Positions 15,569 through 24,923 of a DNA stretch of 28,343 nt are shown one piece after another. Made by a program: the position numbers and the translations under genes. A model generated the notes under the pieces. That model did not search any database and was not told the origin of the DNA. It saw only the letters and a program-made list of their open reading frames with translations. Source of the stretch: DATLWR01 sp035576205 (GTDB lineage: Bacteria > Pseudomonadota > Zetaproteobacteria > Mariprofundales > Mariprofundaceae); contig DATLWR010000069.1 of the NCBI GenBank assembly GCA_035576205.1, positions 1 through 28,343 on the forward strand, read 5' to 3'. Position 1 is the first letter of the stretch. Each line of letters begins with the position of its first letter.

Positions 15569-16675
15569 ATGCGCAAATTTTACTGGTTGATCGCATTCAC
15601 ATCGGCCCTCTTTTTATCCGCCAGCGGCTGGGCTGCCGAAACCTGCGAACAGAACCGTTTCGGATTCATTCTCGACAACACCTTCACGCTAGGGGGCGAT
15701 GGCGAAGGGATGGAGACCCATCCCTGCAGCGAAAGCAACTACGGCCATGGCGACAGCCTCTACAAAAAGGTCAAGGCGCTGGCCGATGCCGGCAAGGCCG
15801 ATGAGGCCAAGGCAACCGTCGAAAAGGAGCTGGAAGAGGCCGATGCCCAGGCCGAGGGCGGCGAGGACGAATATGGCCGATCCATCGCGCGGCAGCCGGA
15901 CAAGGCGGTATGTGTGCGCCCTTCGCTCGAGAAAGGCTTCCTGGCGCTGATGGGCAATATCGCCCAGCAGCGTGCGGACAAGGCCGAAAAGGCCGGCCGG
16001 CTGGTGGATGCCATCCGGATTCACGACGATAGCTGCCAGTTTGCCGAAGCCGCCCGCATCCATGCTGCGAGGGTCAAGGCGGCTCCGCTCCAGGGCAACG
16101 GCTATAGTCAAGGAGAGTCTGAGTTCAAGGATGCCTGGGCCTACAGCAGGGCGCACCCGTTCGACAACCTGAAAAAGACCTTGCGGGAAGTGGCCACATC
16201 ACGCGCCGATCACTTCCACAAGGCCGAGGCGAAAATGTTCGCACCGGGTATGTATCAGCCGGAATACCTGGCGCGCGAGATCGAATGGCTACCTTATGCC
16301 GGTGACGATGGCAGCCGCAAAAAGGCTGTCATGGCACTGGCCGAACAGCGTGGCGACGCACTGGCCAAAGACGAAGGCTGCCTGAACATGGCATCGACCC
16401 TCGAGTATTACAGGATCTCGGGCAACCAGGCGAAGGTGAAGCAGGCAACCGCGAAAGCGATGGCCCTCAGCGAAGACTATGAAAAGAAGGGCGCCTACCC
16501 GGCCGCCGCGAAATGCTACGAGGCCGCCGGCGCGAAGGACAAGGCTGCGCATGCCGAGGAGCTGGCGGGTGCCGAACGCGAACAGAAGGCCGCCGAATAC
16601 GAAAAGAAGGAAAAGGTGCGCCAGAAGAAATTCTCCAAGGAGCAGGATGACCTGGAGAAGGAGCTGGGATTCTAG
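15569..16675 (+). CDS. Secreted helical Cys-containing protein, unknown function
   Basis: A 368-aa exported protein that I do not assign to a family. A signal peptide (FYWLIAFTSALFLSASGWAA) precedes an N-terminal segment with two cysteines (ETCEQNRFGF, HPCSESNYGHG). The rest is strongly helical and charged, with alanine-rich pairs of helices such as VKALADAGKADEAKATVE and AMALSEDYEKKGAYPAAAKC that look like TPR or other alpha-solenoid repeats. Six cysteines in the mature part could form disulfides in the periplasm. The C-terminus is a basic and acidic helix (YEKKEKVRQKKFSKEQDD), possibly a coiled coil. The start ATG has GGAGG 5 bases upstream. Spacing to both neighbours is under 20 bases. Confidence 0.7.
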   Translation: MRKFYWLIAFTSALFLSASGWAAETCEQNRFGFILDNTFTLGGDGEGMETHPCSESNYGHGDSLYKKVKALADAGKADEAKATVEKELEEADAQAEGGEDEYGRSIARQPDKAVCVRPSLEKGFLALMGNIAQQRADKAEKAGRLVDAIRIHDDSCQFAEAARIHAARVKAAPLQGNGYSQGESEFKDAWAYSRAHPFDNLKKTLREVATSRADHFHKAEAKMFAPGMYQPEYLAREIEWLPYAGDDGSRKKAVMALAEQRGDALAKDEGCLNMASTLEYYRISGNQAKVKQATAKAMALSEDYEKKGAYPAAAKCYEAAGAKDKAAHAEELAGAEREQKAAEYEKKEKVRQKKFSKEQDDLEKELGF

Positions 16676-16690
16676 GCCGTGCCCTAGTTT

Positions 16691-18928
16691 ATGCGCATTT
16701 CCCTTGCCCTGACCCGACCGCATCTCCGCCACATCGGGGTTGCCTGCTTCACCGCCGTTGCACTCGGCATGGCGTTGCCGGCGGCGGCAGCTCCAGGGTG
16801 GCCGAGCATCGGAACGGATGCGATGGCCCGCTATCAGGCCTTGTCGTTCGACGACCTCTTTGCCGCCGTTGCCACAGGCATCCGCTTTGAACCCTACCCC
16901 GGCGTGGTGCGGGGGCCGGAAGCAACGGCGCTGGCACGCGGCGGCAATGCAGCGGATCAGGCGCTGTTGCTGGCCGACCTGCTGAAAGCCAAGGGATACC
17001 GCGTCCGCTTCGTCCGCGGCACCCTGTCCGGCAGCAACCTCGAAACGCTGTTGCGCGGCATGTATCCGCCGGATCTGCCGAAAACGGATTTCCCTCCCGA
17101 ATACAGCCCCTTTGCCCTGTCTTCAGACCCATCCCTGCAGCAGGCCGCACGCGATCACCTCTGGCTCGAAGTCGATCAGGGTGACGGCAGCTGGCTGCCG
17201 CTCGATCCATCCTTCCCGCGTGCACGCATCGGCGAAGCCTATGCCAAGGCCGAGGCACGTTTCGATACGCTGCCGGATACGATGTACCAGACGGTCGACC
17301 TGTCGGTGAACGAAGAGACGGTCGCCGGCAAAAAACGGGTTCTCGGGAGGCTGCAGGCACGTACGGCCGATATCGGCATGCAGCCGCTGGCATTGACGGA
17401 GATCGGCTACCCCCGCTTCAAACCGGCCGCTGAAAAGAAACGCAGGAATGCCGGCGATCTTTTCAGCGGCGCCCTTTCCGGCGATACCACCGTCAAGGAG
17501 GCCGAACCGGAAAAGCCGGGACCGCCGCAGCCTCTCGGCGTCATGATCCGGCGCAGCCTGTCCGGCAGCCGCAGCAGCCAGGTGGCCGGCACATTGTTGC
17601 TGGATGACCAGCCAGGTTCGGAGATCAAACGGGAATGGCTGCGTTTCGAGATTCGCACACCGGGAGGCCAGCCGGTGGTCATCGAACGGGATCTGTTCGC
17701 GGTCGACGCTCCCGGTAATTCCGGCAAGCGGCCAGCACTGTTCCGGCGCTTCGGCATCGTGATGTTGCCCGGACCCCTCGAGCCGGACGATGTCGATGCC
17801 TATGCGACCCGGCTCGGCCGCGCCATTGATCTGAAGGGTATCCGGTCCCGGCTGAATGCGCTGGCTGACGCAAAGTCGCCGGCTCGGGACGAGCTGGCCT
17901 CGGCCTCCGAGCTGAGCGACAGGCTCGGACTGGTGACCGGACACCTGCTCGGACTGCGGCTGGCCGCCGAATCGACCCGCATGACGCGGCAAATGGCCTT
18001 CGCCAGCGGCGTGAGCTTTACCCAGTCGCTGCCGCGCATCATCATCGTATCGGCCAGCAACGGCTCGTCATCCGCTTACGAGGCATCGATCGACCTGCGG
18101 CTCGATCAGGTCGATGCCTGGCCCTATCCGGGCAATCCCGGCAGGCTGGCCGAGCATTTCCAGACGGCACGCGGCATCCAGAACACCATGCTGGAGAGCC
18201 GGTTTCTCGAACGCACACTCGGCCTCAAGGAGTCCTCCAACACCGCCAACCTGATCACGCGAATCAAGGGCGGTCCGGCGGCCATGCTGACCTTCACGGC
18301 GGCCGATATCGGCCAGCTCGGGCGGATCGAAGGGTTGTCGCCCTATTCCCGCCAGCTGATAGAAAACAGCCTGAAGGCCGGCCGCGAAGTCATCATACCG
18401 CCGAAACCGGAAACGCTGGCCGGCCGCTCGCGGCTAGGCTGGTGGGAACGCGATCCGCAAACCGGCCGGATCATCGGAATCATGGATGACGGCCTGCATT
18501 CGGCGATGGCCGAATATTCGGTCAACACCGAAGAGATCGGTCTGAACGAGGATACCGGAGCCGTAATCGGCATGATCGTCGGCGCCGCCAGCACGGAAAC
18601 CCTTCTGGCTGCCAAGGTCCTGGAGAACGGCAATATCACTCCGGAGATCGTCGCCGATATCGAGGCGCGCATGAAGAAGCTCAAGTGCATGTCCTGCCCC
18701 GAAGCGGAGGCCGGCCCCTCGGCATCGGCGACCCTCAGCGGCACCTGCTTCGAGCACAAGAAGGAGGCCAAGGGTATCGAAGTCAAAACCCTCTCCTTCT
18801 GTGAAAAATACACCAAGGGCATGATGTGCGCCTCCAGCATCATCCTGAGCGGCTACAAACGTAATGAGCCGCTAACCAGCAAGAATGAATTCGATGCGTT
18901 CGCGCAGAAGCTGCCATGCGACGAGTAA
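16691..18928 (+). CDS. Secreted protein with Cys-less transglutaminase-like domain
   Basis: A 745-aa exported protein. A signal peptide (to about residue 34, LPAAAA) is followed by a transglutaminase-like domain (about 60-180). GNAADQALLLADLLKAKGYR aligns with the GxC...LL..LLR..G motif of papain-like transglutaminases, but the cysteine position is alanine (A87). The His and Asp partners remain: H156 in DHLWLEV and D172 in WLPLDPSFP. The domain is therefore probably a non-catalytic binding module. The middle (about 280-480) is unassigned. The C-terminal 80 residues hold six cysteines (KCMSCPE, GTCFEH, FCEKY, MCASS, LPCDE), suggesting a disulfide-bonded end. No Shine-Dalgarno is seen. The 3' end overlaps the next gene by 13 bases, so the two are translationally linked. 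Confidence 0.72.
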   Translation: MRISLALTRPHLRHIGVACFTAVALGMALPAAAAPGWPSIGTDAMARYQALSFDDLFAAVATGIRFEPYPGVVRGPEATALARGGNAADQALLLADLLKAKGYRVRFVRGTLSGSNLETLLRGMYPPDLPKTDFPPEYSPFALSSDPSLQQAARDHLWLEVDQGDGSWLPLDPSFPRARIGEAYAKAEARFDTLPDTMYQTVDLSVNEETVAGKKRVLGRLQARTADIGMQPLALTEIGYPRFKPAAEKKRRNAGDLFSGALSGDTTVKEAEPEKPGPPQPLGVMIRRSLSGSRSSQVAGTLLLDDQPGSEIKREWLRFEIRTPGGQPVVIERDLFAVDAPGNSGKRPALFRRFGIVMLPGPLEPDDVDAYATRLGRAIDLKGIRSRLNALADAKSPARDELASASELSDRLGLVTGHLLGLRLAAESTRMTRQMAFASGVSFTQSLPRIIIVSASNGSSSAYEASIDLRLDQVDAWPYPGNPGRLAEHFQTARGIQNTMLESRFLERTLGLKESSNTANLITRIKGGPAAMLTFTAADIGQLGRIEGLSPYSRQLIENSLKAGREVIIPPKPETLAGRSRLGWWERDPQTGRIIGIMDDGLHSAMAEYSVNTEEIGLNEDTGAVIGMIVGAASTETLLAAKVLENGNITPEIVADIEARMKKLKCMSCPEAEAGPSASATLSGTCFEHKKEAKGIEVKTLSFCEKYTKGMMCASSIILSGYKRNEPLTSKNEFDAFAQKLPCDE

Positions 18929-21900
18929 GCCGCCGGGCTCATAACGGCCTTGCTGTCGCCGGCCTCGCCACAACCCTGTTCGTCGCTCCCTGGCTGGCGT
19001 TTCCCGCCTATGCCGCAAGCCCCTGGTCCGACCCGTTCCTGACCGAGGATCCGGCGCATTACCCGCAACCGCAGGCGGTGGAGAGCGTGCCCCGTGCCGC
19101 CAAGATCAAGCTCAATCCGTCGATGTCGGCGCTGCCGCCCGGTACGGCGGTCAAAAGTGGCGCAGCCAACAGCGGCGCCCGCATCGAATTGCTGCAGGTG
19201 CTACGCAGCGACGAGATCGCCGGCGTGCCGGCTCCTGCCGGCATGGAGGCCATCGTCCTGTTCACCCGCTGGACGAACGTGCATCCCAAACAGAAGGTCA
19301 GCCGGGCTTCGCTCGAAAGCGCCGGCGACCGCAGCTTCGGTGCCGGTGGCCTGCATTCCGGCGGCAGCGGCGGCAAGGAAGAGATGGTCGACATGGATGT
19401 CGCCTACAAGGTTCCCATCCCCTCCCGACACCTGTGGCTGATCGCCGGCGGCGAGGCGTACCGGCTGCAGCCGGCCAGCAGCGGTATGCCGGATGGCATG
19501 GATGCCAACAAGCCTTTCGGCATCGCCCATCTGGGGGAAACGCGTGATGCGCGCATGGCATGGTTCGTCCCCAAGGGGATGAGCGATATCGAATTGCGCC
19601 TGTTCGATTACGACAACGGCCATGTCTCACTGCCGGTGGCCGGGGACATGAAAAAGGCGGAGACACCGGCGCGGACTTCGCCGGTGGATGCCGGCAAATC
19701 GGGCGAACTCGAACTCTCTGCGCTCGGCATGCGCAGTGTCGACAGCTATGCCGGCCAGAAGGCGCCCGCTGGCTGGCGTTTCGCGGTGGTCGATCTGCTC
19801 GGCAAGAGCATCGCCAAGCAAAACAACATGGGTGCGCTCGTTTTCGCCGATCCGAGCAAGTATCTCTGGCTGACCGGCGACGGCGGCAGCCTCCACTACG
19901 GCCTGCCGCCCGAAGACGGCTCCGGCAATATCGTTTTCACGCCCGAAGTGGCCAGCCGCCAGTCCGTCGCCTTCGTCGTGCCTGAACGGGAGAACCGTTT
20001 CACCCTCGGCCTGCGTGGCCGCAGCGACGTGCTCAGGCTCAAGGCGACGGCCGAACCGCCGGCGGCGGCTCCCGCGGCAACCCAGCAATGGCAGGATGCC
20101 GGCGCCCTGACGCTGGGGCTGATCGGCACGCGCCGTGAAAACGGCATTACCATCGTGGACCTGATGGCCACTCCGGAGAGCGGCAGCAAGGGGGTCGAGA
20201 TCAATGCCAGACAGCAGTTCGTGCTCAAGGCGGGGAACAGCGAATACCATCCCGATGCCGGCCTGACCCGCCGCCTGTTCCGGCAACCGCCGGAGCCGTT
20301 CGTCCTGCCACCCGATACGCCTGTCCGTTTCGAGCTCGCCTACTCCCTGCCGGCAGATGCGCCGGCCCCATCGCTGCTGCGCTACCGGGGCTTTGCCGGC
20401 GAGGGCAGCCTGCAGCTGGCCGCTGGCAGCATTGCCGACGTGAAGCCCGGCGCGGCCAGCAGCATGTCGGCCGCGGCACTCGAACCCGTCGTTGTGGCCA
20501 CCGCACCGGCCGCGGCAGCCGGCGGTGCTCCGTCGGAAGCGATACCGGGCACCGAAACCGCGCAGGCCGCATCCGCCGAGGAGCATGCGGTGCAGACTCC
20601 GGCCAGGCCCGCCTTCGTGCCGCCTTCGGAAAAGCCGAAGATGATGCCGATTGTCCTGCCGCCATTCGATGCGGCCCAGGCCATCGCCGAAACCGAACCG
20701 AACAACAAGCTCGCCCAGTCGACGCCCCTCGGCAAAGGCCTGGCAGCAAAGGGAACGCTTGGCCCGGACGATGAGGCCGACTGGTATACATTCCGCGCCG
20801 ACGGCGAACCGCAACTGTGGAGCATCGAGGCGGCTGGCCCCGGCTTCCGGTCGCTCGGACTTTATGCGGCCGGTGAGCGGCGGCTGGCCGAGCACGACAG
20901 TCGCGGCAAGGATTCAGTGCGGCTCGACAATCTGTTGCTGCTCCCCGGCCAGTACTGGATCAAGCTCTCCCGGATGGGACAGCCCGGCGCCTATACCGTG
21001 CGCGCCGTCCCCCTGGGGCGCCCGGACAAGAGTGTGGAGTTCGAGCCCAACGATCACCCCTCGCAGGCGCACATCCTGCATTTCGGTGACCCGCGCCGCG
21101 GGCTGATCGGCCACCAGGACGATGTCGACAACTACCGCTTCTCGATCGACGTCCCCACGCATCTGGCGCTGACCCTGACGCCACCTCCGGATCTGCGCCT
21201 GACCCTCAAGCTGGAGGGCAACGGCCTCAATGTCCGCGGCGACTATAATGCAGCGGCCGGTGAGCCGTCGCGCTACGAAGCGCTGCTGATGCCGGGCGAA
21301 TACCTGGTCAGCGTACAGGCGGAAGGGAGCGCAAGCAGCGATGCTCCCTACGAACTACGGCTCGATCGCCTCGATCCCTTCGACCTGCCGGCTGACCTGT
21401 CGCCCAACGGTACGGCGGCCATGGCGCGCAAGCTGCCGGGCGACATCCAGTTCAACGGCTCGGTGGGCGCCTTCGCGCGCGAGGACTGGTTCGCGCTGCC
21501 GGCCATCAGCGCTCCCACACGGCTGTCGCTGACCCTGAGCGGGACCGATGTCAAAGCCTACGTCCGGCTGGTCGCCGGCGACGGCACCAAGCCGGTGCCG
21601 ACCGAAGAGGATGCTGCGCACAGTTCGGCAACCGCGCATGCCTATCAGGCCGCGCTGCAACCCGGCAGCACGTATCTGCTGCAGATCTCCGGCCAGGGAA
21701 ACTACCACCTCGGCGTCGGATTCAATCCGCCCCTGGCGGCCGCGCAGGCCGCACAACCCGTCTCCGGCATCGACCTGTCGCTGCAGGGGAAAGCTCCGGC
21801 CTTCAGTGCCTACCGGGATGTCGTGCAGCAAGGATCGCTGGCACTGTCGGTCACCAACCGCAGTGCCGCCGCACAGAACCTGAGCATCGAGGCGCTGGCC

Positions 21901-24891
21901 GGCAGCCGCGGCTGGGAAACCAGTTTCGATCCGCAAACCCTCTCCCTCGCTCCCGGACAGTCGGCCGTGGTGAAAGGCGAAATCCGTGCGCTTCCCGACC
22001 GCTCCGCACTGGAAACCATCCCGCTCTACGTGCATGCCGCCGGGCAGTCGGGCGCCGGCACGACCGTGGTTCCGCTGCAGGCCACCTGTTCCGCTCCCGC
22101 CCTGTCGCCACAGGCCTATCAGCCTTTGCCGGCCGCACTGCTGGGAGGGCTGAATCTGGCCTGGAGCGGCCTGGGTGCCGAGGTCGAGAACGGCGACAAG
22201 TACGCCCGCGGACGGCAAGCCATGCTGTTCGATGAAATGACGCCGCTCAATCAGCGCTACGAAATCAAGTCCGGCGATCTGCCGGCCGATATCACCGTCA
22301 AGCTTGCCGGCGGCAAGCCCGCCGACATTGCCGGCATCACGCTGTTCCCGGGAACCAGCGGCTACACGCTGGCCAGCCCGATTCCATTCACCGTCCTGCT
22401 TTCCGTGGACGGAACCAGCTACACCACGGCGTACTCAGGTATACTCGACACGAGCGAAAATGAGCAGGCCTTCGTATTCGACAAGCCGCGCCAGGCAAGC
22501 CATGTTCGCCTGCATCTCGATTCGCCAACGACGCTGTACGGTGCACCGGGTGTCGTCCTTTCGGAATGGAAAGTGATCGCCGTCCCCGGCTCCCGCCCGC
22601 TGGGCGACAGGCCCCTGAATATCGCTGACGCGACCTTGGGCGGGCATGTGGTCTGGGCCTCATGGTCGACATCCGGCACCTTCGACCTGCAGACGATGTT
22701 GACCGAAGCGGATGAGGCGGCGGCGGCGGACGTCGAGAAACTCAAACCGGTCGAATGGGTCGTCGGTTTCCACCACGACCGGGCTGCACGCATCACGAAA
22801 ATGCAGTGGGTGGAGAGTGTCCGTGCCAGCAAGATGAACCGGCGGCCGGACAGCGTCTCTGTTTCCATCAGCCTGGACAATCCGAACGGCCCCTGGAAGC
22901 CCCTTGCCAACTGGAAACTGCAACGCGACCAGAACGGCATGGCCGAACTGGTTCTCGACAAGCCCGTCTGGGCACGCTTCGTCCGCTTCGCCATGCCCGG
23001 ATCGGATACGCCTACCCGCTGGCAACTGGCGGAAACGCTGCGCATCTTCGAACAGCCCGAGGGTAACGGCTACCTCTCCATGCTCGGCGAATGGGGCCAT
23101 TATCGCCGTGCAGCCACTTACGAGGCGCAGGCGAACAACCTGTTGCCTGCCACGACATCCGGACAGGGCGGGGGCACAACCCGCAACGAAGCCCGGCCAT
23201 TGCCCGTCAGACAGACGATCGCGGGGAGCGTCGAAGTCGGCGCACGCGACGAGTGGTACCGCATCGACACCCCGAAAGATCTGGATCGGCTTGAACTGGC
23301 TTTCAGCGGCGACGGTGCAGGGCGCCTGGAACCCAAGCTGGAGGACGGCAAGGGAGAGCAGGTAACGCTGGAACCCGGCGACGAGATCGATGGCGCACGC
23401 ATCTTTCATGCGCGGGTCCAGCCCGGAGCGAGCTACTACCTGAAGGTCGCCGAGGCCAAACGGTCGATCATGATCGTCTGGGACAACAGCGGCAGTGTCG
23501 GCGATTATCACGAAACCATGTACCGGGCTATCGCCCGTTTCGCCGACGATATCCGCCCCGGCCTCGAGGCGGTGAACCTGCTGCCGTTCAAGGATGGCCG
23601 TCCGACACCGCTGTTGCCCGACTGGACCTCCGACCCGCTTGCGGTCAAGCGCGCTATCGGCAGCTATGACCGCCGGGACGAATCCAGCGATGCCGAAAAC
23701 AACCTGCTTGCGGCGACCAATCTGTTGGCCAAACGGCCGGGCAACCGCGGCATCGTGCTGCTGACCGATGCGGAGTCCCCCGGCATCAAGCTGGCTGCCG
23801 AGATGTGGGAGAAGTTCCGCAAGATCGAGCCACGCATCTTCACCCTCGAATTGCAGCTGAACCCGTATGCGGACAAAACCTCGCACTTTCAGGACCTGAT
23901 GCAGGACTGGGCATCGGTCAATCACGGCGCCTACGCCGTATTCCGCAACCAGACCGATCTGGATGTCGCTTTCGACCGTGCCGCCTGCCTGATGCGCCGG
24001 CCGACAGATTATCAGGTCGCCTGGAGACCGGCGCCCGGCGCCGGCCATCTGAACGTCGTCTGGGAAAAGGGCAAGGCGATGTCAGGCGCCTCCATCGAAC
24101 TGATTCTCGACGCCTCGGGCTCGATGAAATCAACCAAGCACAAGGTGGACGGCAAGCTGAAGATCGACGTGGCGAAAGAGGTCATGAAGGAGATCATCGA
24201 CCTCTTCCCGGACGATACCCAGGTCGGCTTGCGCGTCTACGGCAACCGCCGCAAGTCCGGCAGTAAGGGATCCTGTGAGGATTCCCAACTGGTCACGCCG
24301 ATCGGCACGCTCGACCGCAAACGGCTGATCGACCAGATCCAGTCGATCAATGCTCTCGGAGACACGCCGATCGCCTACTCACTGCAACAGGCCGGCGAAG
24401 ACCTGGCTAGGATCAAGGGCCCGCGACACATCGTGCTGATCACCGACGGCAAGGAGGAGTGCAACGGCGATCCGGCCAAGGCAGTGGAGCAGATTCGAGC
24501 CAAGGGCGTGGATGCGCGTATCGACATCGTCGGCTTCGCCCTCACCGACAAGAAGGATAAGGCGGATATGGACAAGGTGGCCGGCAAATCCGGCGGCCGC
24601 TTCTTCGATGCCCAGAACCGCGAGGCGCTGGCCAACGCCATCAACGAAGCGCTGGCCATGCCGTTCGAGGTACTCGATGGACGTGAAAACAGGGTAGGCG
24701 AGGGGCTGACCGGCCAGGGGACCCAGAACCTGTATCAGGGCAATTACACGGTGATCGTGCACACGGCGAAAGGTGACGTGACCGTCCGCGATGTACCACT
24801 GACCGAAGGCAGCACGACGAAGGTGATCCTGTCGCGTAGCGACAACCGGATCAGCTACAGGGTCGAAGCGGGGAGCGGCAACAAGTTATAA
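18916..24891 (+). CDS. Giant secreted protein with PPC-like, discoidin-like and two VWA domains
   Basis: A 1991-aa exported protein. The signal peptide ends near residue 34 (AFPAYAA). Residues about 75-510 hold three related beta units (HLWLIAGGEAYRL..., YLWLTGDGGSLHYGL...). An Ala/Pro linker leads to PPC-like beta domains near 590, 706, 825 and 1423, recognised by ETEPNN, FEPNDHP and DEADWYTF/DDVDNYRFS motifs. A NEW3-like Ig fold (about 955-1070) and two discoidin-like segments (about 1078-1226 and 1236-1380) lie between. VWA1 has D1523-x-S-x-S and D1618; VWA2 has a full metal site with D1732-A-S-G-S, T1817 and D1844 (ITDGKEECNGD). No C-terminal anchor is seen. The ATG overlaps the previous gene by 13 bases without a Shine-Dalgarno. 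Domain names other than VWA are judged by eye. Confidence 0.8.
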   Translation: MRRVSRRAHNGLAVAGLATTLFVAPWLAFPAYAASPWSDPFLTEDPAHYPQPQAVESVPRAAKIKLNPSMSALPPGTAVKSGAANSGARIELLQVLRSDEIAGVPAPAGMEAIVLFTRWTNVHPKQKVSRASLESAGDRSFGAGGLHSGGSGGKEEMVDMDVAYKVPIPSRHLWLIAGGEAYRLQPASSGMPDGMDANKPFGIAHLGETRDARMAWFVPKGMSDIELRLFDYDNGHVSLPVAGDMKKAETPARTSPVDAGKSGELELSALGMRSVDSYAGQKAPAGWRFAVVDLLGKSIAKQNNMGALVFADPSKYLWLTGDGGSLHYGLPPEDGSGNIVFTPEVASRQSVAFVVPERENRFTLGLRGRSDVLRLKATAEPPAAAPAATQQWQDAGALTLGLIGTRRENGITIVDLMATPESGSKGVEINARQQFVLKAGNSEYHPDAGLTRRLFRQPPEPFVLPPDTPVRFELAYSLPADAPAPSLLRYRGFAGEGSLQLAAGSIADVKPGAASSMSAAALEPVVVATAPAAAAGGAPSEAIPGTETAQAASAEEHAVQTPARPAFVPPSEKPKMMPIVLPPFDAAQAIAETEPNNKLAQSTPLGKGLAAKGTLGPDDEADWYTFRADGEPQLWSIEAAGPGFRSLGLYAAGERRLAEHDSRGKDSVRLDNLLLLPGQYWIKLSRMGQPGAYTVRAVPLGRPDKSVEFEPNDHPSQAHILHFGDPRRGLIGHQDDVDNYRFSIDVPTHLALTLTPPPDLRLTLKLEGNGLNVRGDYNAAAGEPSRYEALLMPGEYLVSVQAEGSASSDAPYELRLDRLDPFDLPADLSPNGTAAMARKLPGDIQFNGSVGAFAREDWFALPAISAPTRLSLTLSGTDVKAYVRLVAGDGTKPVPTEEDAAHSSATAHAYQAALQPGSTYLLQISGQGNYHLGVGFNPPLAAAQAAQPVSGIDLSLQGKAPAFSAYRDVVQQGSLALSVTNRSAAAQNLSIEALAGSRGWETSFDPQTLSLAPGQSAVVKGEIRALPDRSALETIPLYVHAAGQSGAGTTVVPLQATCSAPALSPQAYQPLPAALLGGLNLAWSGLGAEVENGDKYARGRQAMLFDEMTPLNQRYEIKSGDLPADITVKLAGGKPADIAGITLFPGTSGYTLASPIPFTVLLSVDGTSYTTAYSGILDTSENEQAFVFDKPRQASHVRLHLDSPTTLYGAPGVVLSEWKVIAVPGSRPLGDRPLNIADATLGGHVVWASWSTSGTFDLQTMLTEADEAAAADVEKLKPVEWVVGFHHDRAARITKMQWVESVRASKMNRRPDSVSVSISLDNPNGPWKPLANWKLQRDQNGMAELVLDKPVWARFVRFAMPGSDTPTRWQLAETLRIFEQPEGNGYLSMLGEWGHYRRAATYEAQANNLLPATTSGQGGGTTRNEARPLPVRQTIAGSVEVGARDEWYRIDTPKDLDRLELAFSGDGAGRLEPKLEDGKGEQVTLEPGDEIDGARIFHARVQPGASYYLKVAEAKRSIMIVWDNSGSVGDYHETMYRAIARFADDIRPGLEAVNLLPFKDGRPTPLLPDWTSDPLAVKRAIGSYDRRDESSDAENNLLAATNLLAKRPGNRGIVLLTDAESPGIKLAAEMWEKFRKIEPRIFTLELQLNPYADKTSHFQDLMQDWASVNHGAYAVFRNQTDLDVAFDRAACLMRRPTDYQVAWRPAPGAGHLNVVWEKGKAMSGASIELILDASGSMKSTKHKVDGKLKIDVAKEVMKEIIDLFPDDTQVGLRVYGNRRKSGSKGSCEDSQLVTPIGTLDRKRLIDQIQSINALGDTPIAYSLQQAGEDLARIKGPRHIVLITDGKEECNGDPAKAVEQIRAKGVDARIDIVGFALTDKKDKADMDKVAGKSGGRFFDAQNREALANAINEALAMPFEVLDGRENRVGEGLTGQGTQNLYQGNYTVIVHTAKGDVTVRDVPLTEGSTTKVILSRSDNRISYRVEAGSGNKL

Positions 24892-24923
24892 GCGGAATAC
24901 ATTACCCGCAGGGGAGAGGAACG

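Noticed and set aside
18853..19068. 71-aa minus-strand frame at the junction of the transglutaminase-like and VWA genes
   Set aside because: It spans two coding regions in antisense and shows no motif or ribosome binding site.
22660..24048. 462-aa open frame on the minus strand
   Set aside because: It is antisense to the giant VWA gene and has shadow-type composition with no signal peptide or motif.
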